NCBI GenBank assembly: GCA_900764725.1
Contig: CAAFPB010000381.1
Span: 1-13,607, forward strand
Direction of reading: 5' to 3'
Length of the DNA stretch: 13,607 nt
DNA from: an uncultured Catenibacterium sp.
GTDB lineage: Bacteria > Bacillota_I > Bacilli_A > Erysipelotrichales > Coprobacillaceae
In this document: piece after piece, positions 6,240 to 13,062 of the stretch
Numbering within the stretch: position 1 is the stretch's first letter
Layout: every line of letters begins with the position of its first letter
Program-made: the position numbers and the translations under genes
The notes under the pieces: generated by a model
Databases searched by the model: none
What the model was told of the DNA's origin: nothing
What the model saw: the letters and a program-made list of their open reading frames with translations, nothing else

Positions 6240-8532
6240 AGCTAACTACCGTTACACCTAAACCACCCTCATTTGGTCCACCATCACGATATTCCTTGAC
6301 ATATGATAAATGGTCTAGCTTCTTTCTTATACCATTACGTAAAATACCTTTACCCATACCATGAACAATACGTACTGAAGGATAGCCTAGTAATAAAGCA
6401 TCATCTAAGAACTTTTCTACAATATTCATTGCTTCTTCATAACGCATTCCAATAACATTGACTTCATAATGTCCAGTCTTCTTCATATGTTGTCTTGTGC
6501 CTGCTTTTTTAACCTTCTGAGGTTTAGAGGCACCATGCATGAATGTGACTTCAGTATCCTTTACACGTGCCTGGAGACCTCCTAAATCAACAAGTAATTC
6601 ATGCTTCTTAACTTCTAGGACATCCCCTTCTCTATTCATCTTATCAAGTTTAACATGATCACCCTTCTTAAATACATGATCCTGTACCTTGACTACTTCT
6701 TTCTTTTCATATTTCTGCTGGTCTAATGCATGCTTGGCTGCAGTAACCTGATGAGGCTTTAAAGTACCTTGATTCATAATATCTTTAGTTAATTCATCAA
6801 TTGTCTTCTTAGCCTCTTCAAGCATCTTATTGGCTTCTTGTTGTGCCTCTTCTACAATACGATCTTTTTGCTTTGTCGCAATAGAAAGCTGATGTTCATA
6901 ACGATTATGAAGCTTTTCATTATCAGTAAGTAATGTATTGATTCTTTCTTCTTTTTCATCTAATTCAGCACTCTGTTTAGTTAACTTTTCAGTTAACTTT
7001 TCTGCTTCACTCATACGTTCTTCTTTATTATGTAATGCTTGATCAATAATTTCATGATCTAGACCTAAAGAAGCCGCAATCTCAAAGGCATAAGATGAAC
7101 CAATAGAATGAAGCTTTAGTTTATATGTAGGACGCATAGTTTCTACATCAAATCCAACAGATGCAAGAGTAATATCATCTCTTGACTGTCCATAGCTTTT
7201 AAGTTCACCATAGTGAGTAGACGCAATAATACGGCAATCACGTCTTAATAAAGTATCTAGAATAGCTTCTCCTAGACATGCCCCTTCTTGTGGATCTGTA
7301 CCAGAACCAATTTCATCAATAAGAATCAAAGAACGACATGTTGCATGTTCTAGGATGTAGATTAACTTTTTCATATGTGATGAATAAGTAGAAAGAGACT
7401 GCTCAATAGACTGTTCATCACCAATATCAGTATAGACAGCATCAAAGAATGGAATAGAAGCGGAAATAGCTGGTACAGCTAAACCACTAATAGCCATTAA
7501 TGAAAGTAAACCTGCTGTTTTTAAGGCAACTGTTTTACCACCAGTATTAGAACCAGTAATCATTAACATCTTACCATCAATAATAATATCATTAGGGACA
7601 ATTCTTTCTTGATCAATAAGAGGATGTCTGGCTTGTTTTAAAGATAGAACACCTGATTCATTAATATCAGGTTTAATACAGTCATAATCACATCCAAAAC
7701 GTGCTTTCGCAAAGATAAAATCTAGTTCAGACATGAGTTCCTGATCAAAATAGAATCTTGTATAGTTGTACTTAACTCGTCTAGTAAGACTCTGTAAGAT
7801 TTTATTGATTTCTGTCTGTTCCTGACTTTTTAATTCATTGAGTTCATTGTTCATGACTACAACACTTTCTGGCTCAATAAAGAATGTCTGACCAGAAGCA
7901 CTTGTAGCATGTACTAGACCTTTAATTTCATTTTTATGAGGTGCTTTAACTGCAAGCACTAGACGATCATTCTTACTAGAAAGAGTATCCATACTTAATG
8001 AGTTCTTTTCACTCTTTAAATACCCTTCCATAGAATGACGAATACGTCCTTCTAATGCATGCATGCTTTTTCTTATACGATAAAGTGTTTCACTGGCATG
8101 ATCACTGATAGAGCCATCAGGCATAATACATCTATTGATTTCTATATGCAGCCCATTATCTCCTTCTAATCCTTCTACTAAGTCTCTTAAAAGAATAATG
8201 TCTCCTTCATAAGCATTGAAGTAAGACGTTACCTGGAAGATGTTTTCTAACATATGATCAATCGCCATTAATTCTTCTGGTGCTAAAATACCATCCATCT
8301 TTGCTTTCGCAAGATAAGCACTGATATCATGAAGTGGCGCAAGAGGTAGAGTACCCATAACACGATGAATAGTCATGGCTTCCTCTAAACGATTCTGTTC
8401 TTCATTTAAATCAGCCAGATTATCATACATTTCTAATTGTAATACTTTCTTTTTCGCAATCTCTGTACGGCAGCTACCTGCAATACTATTGAGAATTCTT
8501 GGAAATTCTAAGACTTTATAACTATCTAACAT
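6232..8532 (-). CDS. mutS2: MutS2 ATPase/endonuclease
   Basis: 766 aa, full length for MutS2. It lacks the MutS mismatch-recognition domains and begins directly with the core/clamp region. The ABC ATPase has Walker A GSNTGGKT (327-334), a QSLSTYSSHM signature, Walker B LILIDE (402-407) and the STHY His switch. A Glu/Lys-rich coiled coil follows (about 500-590), then a KOW-like segment (KKGDHVKL) and a C-terminal Smr domain (about 689-766) with HGMGKGILR. The first Smr motif, usually LDLHG or LDLRG, reads VNVIG, so the Asp is missing. Known roles of MutS2 are suppression of recombination and, in Bacillus, rescue of collided ribosomes. ATG 8532 is chosen: AGGAAG is 8 nt upstream and the ATG falls 1 nt after the cvpA stop. 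A GTG at 8541 has no suitable spacing. Confidence 0.96.
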   Translation of the reverse strand: MLDSYKVLEFPRILNSIAGSCRTEIAKKKVLQLEMYDNLADLNEEQNRLEEAMTIHRVMGTLPLAPLHDISAYLAKAKMDGILAPEELMAIDHMLENIFQVTSYFNAYEGDIILLRDLVEGLEGDNGLHIEINRCIMPDGSISDHASETLYRIRKSMHALEGRIRHSMEGYLKSEKNSLSMDTLSSKNDRLVLAVKAPHKNEIKGLVHATSASGQTFFIEPESVVVMNNELNELKSQEQTEINKILQSLTRRVKYNYTRFYFDQELMSELDFIFAKARFGCDYDCIKPDINESGVLSLKQARHPLIDQERIVPNDIIIDGKMLMITGSNTGGKTVALKTAGLLSLMAISGLAVPAISASIPFFDAVYTDIGDEQSIEQSLSTYSSHMKKLIYILEHATCRSLILIDEIGSGTDPQEGACLGEAILDTLLRRDCRIIASTHYGELKSYGQSRDDITLASVGFDVETMRPTYKLKLHSIGSSYAFEIAASLGLDHEIIDQALHNKEERMSEAEKLTEKLTKQSAELDEKEERINTLLTDNEKLHNRYEHQLSIATKQKDRIVEEAQQEANKMLEEAKKTIDELTKDIMNQGTLKPHQVTAAKHALDQQKYEKKEVVKVQDHVFKKGDHVKLDKMNREGDVLEVKKHELLVDLGGLQARVKDTEVTFMHGASKPQKVKKAGTRQHMKKTGHYEVNVIGMRYEEAMNIVEKFLDDALLLGYPSVRIVHGMGKGILRNGIRKKLDHLSYVKEYRDGGPNEGGLGVTVVSFE

Positions 8533-8533
8533 T

Positions 8534-9322
8534 TTATTCACTTCCTATATTATTTAATATTGTATTCTTTTCTGTTTCTGTATAAGGTGTTTTATTTAAT
8601 AATGAGATAAATTGAAGTTTTTCTTCATGAGGTATAATCACCTGCTGTTTCATTAAAGCAGGACCTAATTGTGTATAAACAAACTGCATTGCATCATGTT
8701 CATTTAGTAAGCCTGAATCATAGGCATGGTTATTCGCAATAATCATCTTCTTTAATATATCTTTGTCTTCTAATTGAAGTGTATGTTGTCCTTTTAATAA
8801 GCTGCCATAAGCACTTGCCTCATCGATTGCTTTTTGTGAGATAATCGGTACATCTTCTATGATTAAATGTCCTATTGTAGAGTTAGTTAATATATCAGGA
8901 CCAAAAAAAGGAATAATAATCATGACCATGACCATAAAGGAAATAAATACACCTTTTAATGCATGAAGCAATGCTCCTAATAAATGATTGACAAAGGCAG
9001 TTAACGCAAAGTGATCTGTTAAATTATTGATTAAAGGTTTGATAAGAACACCAATAAGCTTACGTAATATTTCTAGAATAACGAACATGATAATAAAAAC
9101 GATCAACATATTCACGACTGAACCACCTAATTGAGATAAAGGATCATTGACAGGTTTATAAATCTGGATTATAGAAGAAATAGTTTCTACATTAAAATAG
9201 ATAAAAAGCATCATGATAATAAAGCTTAGTAAATCATATAATGTAGAGAAAAAACCTTTGGAATATCCACTAAAAAACATATATAACAAAAAAGCGATAA
9301 GAATCAAATCGAGAAAACTCAT
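8534..9322 (-). CDS. CvpA family membrane protein
   Basis: 262 aa. Four hydrophobic segments (about 2-20, 27-46, 67-90 and 112-139) follow the CvpA pattern, including the Gly-containing GYSKGFFSTLYDLLSF stretch after the first helix. A mostly hydrophilic C-terminal tail of about 110 residues makes it longer than short CvpA members. CvpA proteins are linked to colicin V production and envelope stress in enterobacteria; the biochemical role is unclear. In Bacillus the homologue yshB lies in rnhC-zapA-yshB-polX-mutS2. Here the order matches but no zapA or polX is present and rnhC is divergent. Start ATG with AAGGAGG 8 nt upstream. It is the first gene of the operon from the promoter at 9355-9383. 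Confidence 0.88.
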   Translation of the reverse strand: MSFLDLILIAFLLYMFFSGYSKGFFSTLYDLLSFIIMMLFIYFNVETISSIIQIYKPVNDPLSQLGGSVVNMLIVFIIMFVILEILRKLIGVLIKPLINNLTDHFALTAFVNHLLGALLHALKGVFISFMVMVMIIIPFFGPDILTNSTIGHLIIEDVPIISQKAIDEASAYGSLLKGQHTLQLEDKDILKKMIIANNHAYDSGLLNEHDAMQFVYTQLGPALMKQQVIIPHEEKLQFISLLNKTPYTETEKNTILNNIGSE

Positions 9323-9354
9323 AACACTTACCTCCTTGATACTGTCGGTTCTTA

Positions 9355-9383
9355 ATTATAAAAAATGAAATTTATACTGTCAA
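9355..9383 (-). promoter_or_regulatory. Consensus promoter of cvpA-mutS2-uvrC operon
   Basis: Minus-strand TTGACA (9383-9378), exactly 17 nt, then TATAAT (9360-9355): both hexamers match the housekeeping consensus. The predicted start is near 9348, giving a short leader of about 26 nt with the cvpA Shine-Dalgarno. Confidence 0.9.
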
Positions 9384-9398
9384 AAAAATGAAATTTAT
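9360..9398. repeat. Tandem 16-bp direct repeat in the divergent promoter region
   Basis: AAAAAATGAAATTTAT occurs at 9360-9375 and again, identical, at 9383-9398, a 23-bp period. The first copy fills most of the spacer of the cvpA promoter; the second runs upstream from its -35 toward the rnhC start. A separate 8-bp repeat, ATACTGTC, occurs at 9339-9346 and 9374-9381. The arrangement could be an operator or an intrinsically bent AT-rich tract. Confidence 0.75.
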
Positions 9399-9406
9399 GA
9401 TAAAAT
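9377..9406 (+). promoter_or_regulatory. Possible rnhC promoter
   Basis: Plus-strand CTGTCA (9377-9382), 18 nt, then TAAAAT (9401-9406). Matches are moderate, and the start point would fall close to the Shine-Dalgarno, giving a very short leader. It overlaps the -35 of the divergent cvpA promoter. An alternative upstream pair is TTGATA (9336) and TATAAA (9357), with only 15-nt spacing. Confidence 0.35.
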
Positions 9407-9424
9407 AAGACATGTGAGGTGAAT

Positions 9425-10345
9425 ATGGTGGAGCCAATTAAATTTTTGATTAATGAAAACATTTTAAACAAGATGAAGAAGTTTTATGACAGTCAGATGG
9501 TTCCATTCGAAAGCGAGAACCTTCTTTTAAAAGCTCATGCTATTGGCTGTGACATCGAAGTGACATCGAATTATGAAGCAAGCTTTTTAGGACAGAATGC
9601 GGTGCATGAAGCAAAGCATTGGTCTAGAAGTTTAGCAAAAAAGATTGAGCAGGAAAAGAATTCAGATCACTTATGTATGCATCCACATATTGGTGCTGCG
9701 GAAACAGGATCTGCTGATTTTCTTGGGCCGCTTTGTGTCGTTGCATGCTATGCCGATGATGAAGCACTTGAGATTATTAAAAACCTGCATATTGATAATA
9801 TCGATGATTTATCTAATCAGGAAATTATCAATTACGCTAAACTATTAAAAGGACATCTCATTTCATCACTACTAGTATTAGATAACTCACATTATAATAA
9901 GATGATTGATAGCGGAATCAACCAGGCAAACATTCGTGCACGTTTGTTTAACCAGGCAGTTGTGAATGTTCTTCAGAAAGTGAAGAAGAGTGTTGAATTT
10001 AAAGTTATTGATCAGTTCGTTTCACCTAAGACTTATTATAATTATTTAAAGAGTGAAGTTATTGTCGTAAAAGATATGATTTTTGAAACCAATGCTGATG
10101 AACAGTATTTAGCAGTATTAGCTGCAGAAATCATTTCTCGTTATGCATATCTACAATATTTTGCTAGTATGACAAAGAGTTTAAAGATGAACCTTGCTAG
10201 AGGGGCCGGCACTAATGCCGAAATCGTGGCTGTTAAACTTGCGCATAAGTATGGTGATAAGATTCTTACTAAAGTATGTAAGTTGAATTTCACTAATACG
10301 AAGAGAGTTAAGGGAGCATTAAAGAAATTAAAAGAAGGCCTATAG
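9425..10345 (+). CDS. RNase HIII homologue with altered active site
   Basis: 306 aa, the usual RNase HIII length. An N-terminal TBP-like substrate-binding domain (DUF3378; about 1-70, with FLGQNAVHEAKHW) precedes an RNase HII/HIII fold. The fold is recognisable at HIGAAETGSADFLGP (88-102), SLLVLDNSHYNKM, FNQAVVNVL, VIDQF (194-198), LAVLAAEIISRYAYL, RGAG and FTNTKR. The catalytic DEVG motif reads AETG, so the first catalytic Asp is Ala92, while Glu93 and Asp196 remain. The DSK motif, the TKAE motif (here TNAD) and GAGxxVD (here GAGTNAE) are also changed. Hybrid-cleaving activity is doubtful; nucleic acid binding may persist. The reading frame is intact, with no sign of decay. ATG 9425 is preferred to GTG 9419 because GAGG is 5 nt upstream. 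It diverges from cvpA, its usual Firmicutes neighbour. Confidence 0.88.
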   Translation: MVEPIKFLINENILNKMKKFYDSQMVPFESENLLLKAHAIGCDIEVTSNYEASFLGQNAVHEAKHWSRSLAKKIEQEKNSDHLCMHPHIGAAETGSADFLGPLCVVACYADDEALEIIKNLHIDNIDDLSNQEIINYAKLLKGHLISSLLVLDNSHYNKMIDSGINQANIRARLFNQAVVNVLQKVKKSVEFKVIDQFVSPKTYYNYLKSEVIVVKDMIFETNADEQYLAVLAAEIISRYAYLQYFASMTKSLKMNLARGAGTNAEIVAVKLAHKYGDKILTKVCKLNFTNTKRVKGALKKLKEGL

Positions 10346-10353
10346 GCCTTCTT
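10332..10353. terminator. Bidirectional hairpin at the rnhC 3' end
   Basis: A perfect 9-bp stem, AAGAAGGCC (10332-10340) with GGCCTTCTT (10345-10353), has loop TATA. The minus strand continues into TTTTAATTTC, suitable for stopping transcripts of the deaminase operon. The plus side has TTCTTCTT. The rnhC stop codon TAG begins in the loop. Confidence 0.75.
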
Positions 10354-10361
10354 CTTCATCT

Positions 10362-10389
10362 AGAGAATCATTATTGATTCTCTTTTTTT
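10362..10389 (+). terminator. rnhC terminator
   Basis: A perfect 9-bp stem, AGAGAATCA (10362-10370) with TGATTCTCT (10375-10383), has loop TTAT and runs into a T-tract (10383-10389). It acts on plus-strand transcripts. The stop codon of the convergent deaminase gene (10373-10371) lies in its loop, so the hairpin overlaps that gene's last codons. Confidence 0.85.
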
Positions 10390-10850
10390 ATTTCTACTTC
10401 AAATGCAGGAACTTTACGATAAGAGACACCAGCTACATCTAACATACGTTTTGCGGCTCTATCACTTTCTGTTCCTTTATATTTTTCATCTTCATAGACA
10501 ATTTCTTTAATACCACTTTGAATGATGGCTTTTGTACACTCGTGACATGGGAATAAAGAAACATAGATACGACAACCCTGTAATTTCTGAGTAGAGTTAA
10601 GTATTGCGTTTAATTCAGCATGTACAACATAAGGATACTTTGTATCATATAAAGCCCCTTCTCTTACAGTCCATGGGAATTTATCATCTTCACAACCACG
10701 TGGAAGACCATTGTATCCTACACCTACTATACGATTATCACTGTTTACTATACAAGCCCCTACCTGAGTATTAGGGTCTTTAGAACGATAAGCAGAGAGT
10801 TTCGCAACTCCCATGAAATACTGATCCCATGTAATAATCTGCTTATCCAT
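10371..10850 (-). CDS. dCMP deaminase (ComEB type)
   Basis: 159 aa. Zinc-dependent cytidine/deoxycytidylate deaminase fold. HAE at 77-79 supplies the zinc His77 and catalytic Glu79; PCHEC (101-105) supplies zinc Cys102 and Cys105. The N-terminal SKDPNTQVGACIV and GYNGLPRGC stretches are typical of the dCMP deaminase branch, which converts dCMP to dUMP for dTTP synthesis. In Bacillus the homologue comEB sits in a competence operon; here it follows rluD instead, so a plain nucleotide-pool role is the simpler reading. Its ATG lies 8 nt inside the end of rluD, and its Shine-Dalgarno GGAGGA is made from rluD codons, so it is translationally coupled. It ends in a hairpin shared with the convergent gene. 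Confidence 0.93.
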   Translation of the reverse strand: MDKQIITWDQYFMGVAKLSAYRSKDPNTQVGACIVNSDNRIVGVGYNGLPRGCEDDKFPWTVREGALYDTKYPYVVHAELNAILNSTQKLQGCRIYVSLFPCHECTKAIIQSGIKEIVYEDEKYKGTESDRAAKRMLDVAGVSYRKVPAFEVEIKKENQ

Positions 10851-11763
10851 TGTATTCTCCTCCTAGTTCCTTGATCTTTTCTTCAAAGAAATCTGGTAAA
10901 GGTGCTTCAAAATACATATGTTCATGAGTTCTAGGATGGACAAAACCTAATACTTTAGCGTGTAGATACTGTCCATATGTATTGTCATCATTTCTAAAGC
11001 CATATTGAGGATCACCATAGACAGGATGTCCAATATATTGCATATGAACACGAATCTGATGTGTTCTACCTGTTTCTAGACGACATTCAATAAGCGTCAT
11101 ATCATCATAGCGTTCTAATACCTTAAAGTTTGTAATTGCATCTTTCGCATTCTTGCTTGTGACAGTCATCTTCTTACGATCTTTACTGTCACGTCCAATA
11201 GGTGCTTCAATACGTCCTACATTATGATTAATAACTCCATGTACTAAAGCGACATAACGACGTACAACTGAATGTTCTTCTAATTGTTTTGATAATGAAC
11301 GATGGGCATTATCATTTTTAGCAACCATTAATAAACCACTTGTTTCCTTATCAATACGATGTACAATACCAGGTCGTGTAATACCATTAATTGCTGATAA
11401 ATCATGACAATGATAAAGTAATGCATTCACAAGTGTTCCTGAGTAAATACCTGCAGAAGGATGAACAATCATACCTGTAGGTTTATTGACGACAATCACA
11501 TCTTCATCTTCATAAATAATATCTAACGGGATATCTTCAGGATTGATTTCAGTACTTTGAGGATCTGGTAAAGTGACCTGAATCACATCCTCAGCTTCTA
11601 CCTTATAGTTTGCTTTTTCAACATTGTCATTTACAATAACCTGTCCTGCTTTAATCCATTTCTGAATTTCTGTACGTGAACGATCAGGCATATGATTTAA
11701 AATAACTTTATCTAAACGTAAGCCTTTTTCTTCTAATTCTGGTGTGATTGATTGTATTTCCAT
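10843..11763 (-). CDS. RluD-family 23S rRNA pseudouridine synthase
   Basis: 306 aa. An N-terminal S4 RNA-binding domain (about 13-60; LRLDKVI, SRTEIQKWIKAGQVIVN) precedes a pseudouridine synthase domain with the catalytic motif HRIDKETSGLL, Asp138 being the nucleophile. Further landmarks are VVNKPTGMIVHP (91-102), RRYVALVHG and RLETGRTHQIRVHM. It isomerises uridines in 23S rRNA, probably in the RluD (helix 69) class, although RluA/RluC-type specificity cannot be excluded by eye. The start ATG lies 31 nt inside lspA, with GGAG about 10 nt upstream. The lspA-rluD order is common in Firmicutes. It overlaps the deaminase gene by 8 nt. Confidence 0.94.
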   Translation of the reverse strand: MEIQSITPELEEKGLRLDKVILNHMPDRSRTEIQKWIKAGQVIVNDNVEKANYKVEAEDVIQVTLPDPQSTEINPEDIPLDIIYEDEDVIVVNKPTGMIVHPSAGIYSGTLVNALLYHCHDLSAINGITRPGIVHRIDKETSGLLMVAKNDNAHRSLSKQLEEHSVVRRYVALVHGVINHNVGRIEAPIGRDSKDRKKMTVTSKNAKDAITNFKVLERYDDMTLIECRLETGRTHQIRVHMQYIGHPVYGDPQYGFRNDDNTYGQYLHAKVLGFVHPRTHEHMYFEAPLPDFFEEKIKELGGEYNG

Positions 11764-12239
11764 AATTTATATTCTCCAATTCCTAAATCTAAGATGATTA
11801 ATAAAACACCTATTACAACACCCATATCCGCAATATTGAAAATAGGAAAATCATAACCAAATACAAAGAAATCTAAAAAGTCTCTTACATAATGAAAAAC
11901 AACACGATCATATAGATTTCCTAGCATACCACTAAATATAAGCACAATTCCAAATCTTAATAAGACCTGGGATTTATCACTCTTGATAAAATAATAAATA
12001 AGCATAATACCAGCAATAATAGAAATCGCATAGAAGATAAAGAAACGCCCTGAAAGCATACCCCATGCTGCGCCTGTATTATGAATATAAGTGAAATAAA
12101 AAAAGTTCTTAATGACCTGATAACTCTGGCCTAACTGCATTGATTCATTGACTACAAGTTTAGTAACTAAATCTCCACCTAATACAATAATAAATGTGAT
12201 TAAGTATAAAAAACCGTATTTAAAATTTATTTTTTTCAT
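11733..12239 (-). CDS. lspA: Lipoprotein signal peptidase (signal peptidase II)
   Basis: 168 aa, typical for LspA. Four transmembrane segments (about 8-25, 66-84, 94-108 and 134-152) carry the aspartyl protease motifs: an N-terminal DLVTK, the central YIHNTGAAWGML, GNLYDR, the catalytic Asp120 in VRDFLDF, and the second catalytic Asp138 in FNIADMG. It cleaves lipoprotein signal peptides before the lipid-modified Cys, and the SBP in this window is one expected substrate. The start ATG has AAAGGA about 8 nt upstream. Its 3' end overlaps rluD by 31 nt. It is the first gene of an lspA-rluD-deaminase operon. Confidence 0.97.
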   Translation of the reverse strand: MKKINFKYGFLYLITFIIVLGGDLVTKLVVNESMQLGQSYQVIKNFFYFTYIHNTGAAWGMLSGRFFIFYAISIIAGIMLIYYFIKSDKSQVLLRFGIVLIFSGMLGNLYDRVVFHYVRDFLDFFVFGYDFPIFNIADMGVVIGVLLIILDLGIGEYKLWKYNQSHQN

Positions 12240-12260
12240 TCAATCATCCTTTCCTCAACG

Positions 12261-12269
12261 ATTATAGCA
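12261..12269 (-). promoter_or_regulatory. Extended -10 promoter of the lspA operon
   Basis: The minus strand reads TGCTATAAT: a TGN extension (12269-12267) and a perfect -10 TATAAT (12266-12261). No good -35 is seen at 17 nt; that region is the T-rich tail of the preceding terminator. The predicted start is near 12254, about 15 nt before the ATG. Confidence 0.75.
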
Positions 12270-12283
12270 TGTCTTTAAAAGAT

Positions 12284-12312
12284 ATAAAAGAAAAACAGGC
12301 TTTATGCCTGTT
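12284..12312 (-). terminator. Terminator of the hemolysin III-like gene
   Basis: On the minus strand AACAGGC (12312-12306) pairs with GCCTGTT (12300-12294) around a 5-nt loop, followed by TTTTCTTTTA. The stop codon of the gene (12313-12311) overlaps the 5' arm. The tail lies in the -35 region of the lspA promoter. Confidence 0.85.
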
Positions 12313-12985
12313 ACATGCAATATAAGATAATACATAGGAAGTGAAGAACACTGCCGAGTAAGATCCATAAATGCCAGATACAATGCATATAATGGATTTT
12401 TTCTTGTAATCCATAGAAGATTGTACCGATAGTATAAGCCACTCCTCCAGCGACTAATAAATAAATGCCGTTCATTCCTATAGTACTAGGTAATAAGTTA
12501 AACTTAAAGACAATACACCAACCTAGAACTAAATAGCATGCCATAGAGAATTTCGCAAACTTCTTAATATCATACGCATTTAATGCGATACCTAGGATTG
12601 TGACAGCCCATACGATTCCAAATAATACCCATGCCCAGAATGGATCTGCCTGTCTTACAGAACATAAAAGTACTGGTGTATAGGTTCCTGCAATCAGGAC
12701 AAAGATACTACAATGGTCCATAATCTGGAATACTTTCTTAGCCTTTAAATTAGGAGACAAGCCATGATAAATAGAACTCATAGTATATAAGAGTATCATA
12801 GAAACACCATAAACAATACCAGATGCAAGCCCATAGCCATTATGATGTAAACATGAGAATATAATACATAATACAAGCGCTGCAACACCAAAGGCAGCTC
12901 CTACTATATGAGTGACCATATTAAATATTTCTTCACCACGTGTATAATCTGGAAGTACACGGTCATCTAACTTTGTACGTTTCAT
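12311..12985 (-). CDS. Hemolysin III / PAQR-family membrane protein (TrhA/YplQ type)
   Basis: 224 aa with about seven transmembrane helices. Family motifs: RGEEIFNMVTHIVGA (16-30, with Glu18/Glu19 and His26), SSIYHGL (Ser70, His74), MDHCSIF (Asp90, His91), GTYTP (100-104) and HCIWHLWILLGSVLHF (His201, His205). The conserved Ser/His/Asp/His set forms the metal site of PAQR-type hydrolases. Despite the name, bacterial members are linked to membrane fluidity or energetics rather than proven haemolysis. ATG 12985 is chosen because GAGGTGA lies just upstream; a start at 13036 would fall inside the promoter. It is a single-gene unit with its own promoter and terminator. Confidence 0.92.
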   Translation of the reverse strand: MKRTKLDDRVLPDYTRGEEIFNMVTHIVGAAFGVAALVLCIIFSCLHHNGYGLASGIVYGVSMILLYTMSSIYHGLSPNLKAKKVFQIMDHCSIFVLIAGTYTPVLLCSVRQADPFWAWVLFGIVWAVTILGIALNAYDIKKFAKFSMACYLVLGWCIVFKFNLLPSTIGMNGIYLLVAGGVAYTIGTIFYGLQEKIHYMHCIWHLWILLGSVLHFLCIILYCM

Positions 12986-13007
12986 ATCAATCACCTCTTG
13001 TGCATCA

Positions 13008-13036
13008 AGTTTATCACATCTATTATTTAATGTCAA
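13008..13036 (-). promoter_or_regulatory. Promoter of the hemolysin III-like gene
   Basis: Minus-strand TTGACA (13036-13031), 17 nt, then TAAACT (13013-13008) preceded by TGA, giving an extended -10 (TGATAAACT). The predicted start is near 13001, about 16 nt before the chosen ATG. This also argues against the upstream in-frame ATG. Confidence 0.75.
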
Positions 13037-13037
13037 T

Positions 13038-13062
13038 ACATCTAGTATTAAAGTCTAGATGT
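13038..13062. other. Hairpin between the metallophosphoesterase and hemolysin III-like genes
   Basis: ACATCTAG (13038-13045) and CTAGATGT (13055-13062) form an 8-bp stem with a 9-nt loop, touching the upstream gene's stop codon and ending next to the -35 of the next gene. No T-run follows on either strand, so it is a weak terminator at best; an operator role is possible. Confidence 0.5.

Noticed and set aside
9645-9848. 67-codon plus-strand reading frame inside the RNase HIII homologue
   Set aside because: Out of frame with a clear protein family match; no ribosome-binding site. Also considered as evidence of a frameshift in rnhC, but the rnhC frame is continuous from end to end.
3263-10345. 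A defence or phosphate-signalling cassette built from the VanY-like protein, phosphodiesterase, CvpA and RNase HIII homologue
   Set aside because: The surrounding genes are core housekeeping genes in near-standard Firmicutes order; no toxin, sensor, mobile-element or composition signal supports a dedicated system.
10141-10359. 72-codon minus-strand reading frame at the rnhC 3' end
   Set aside because: Antisense to rnhC and running through the terminator hairpin; no promoter, no recognisable domain.
12986-13036. Upstream ATG at 13036 for the hemolysin III-like gene
   Set aside because: The extra 17 codons cover the -35/-10 promoter and the leader, and the family motif begins after ATG 12985, which has GAGGTGA before it.
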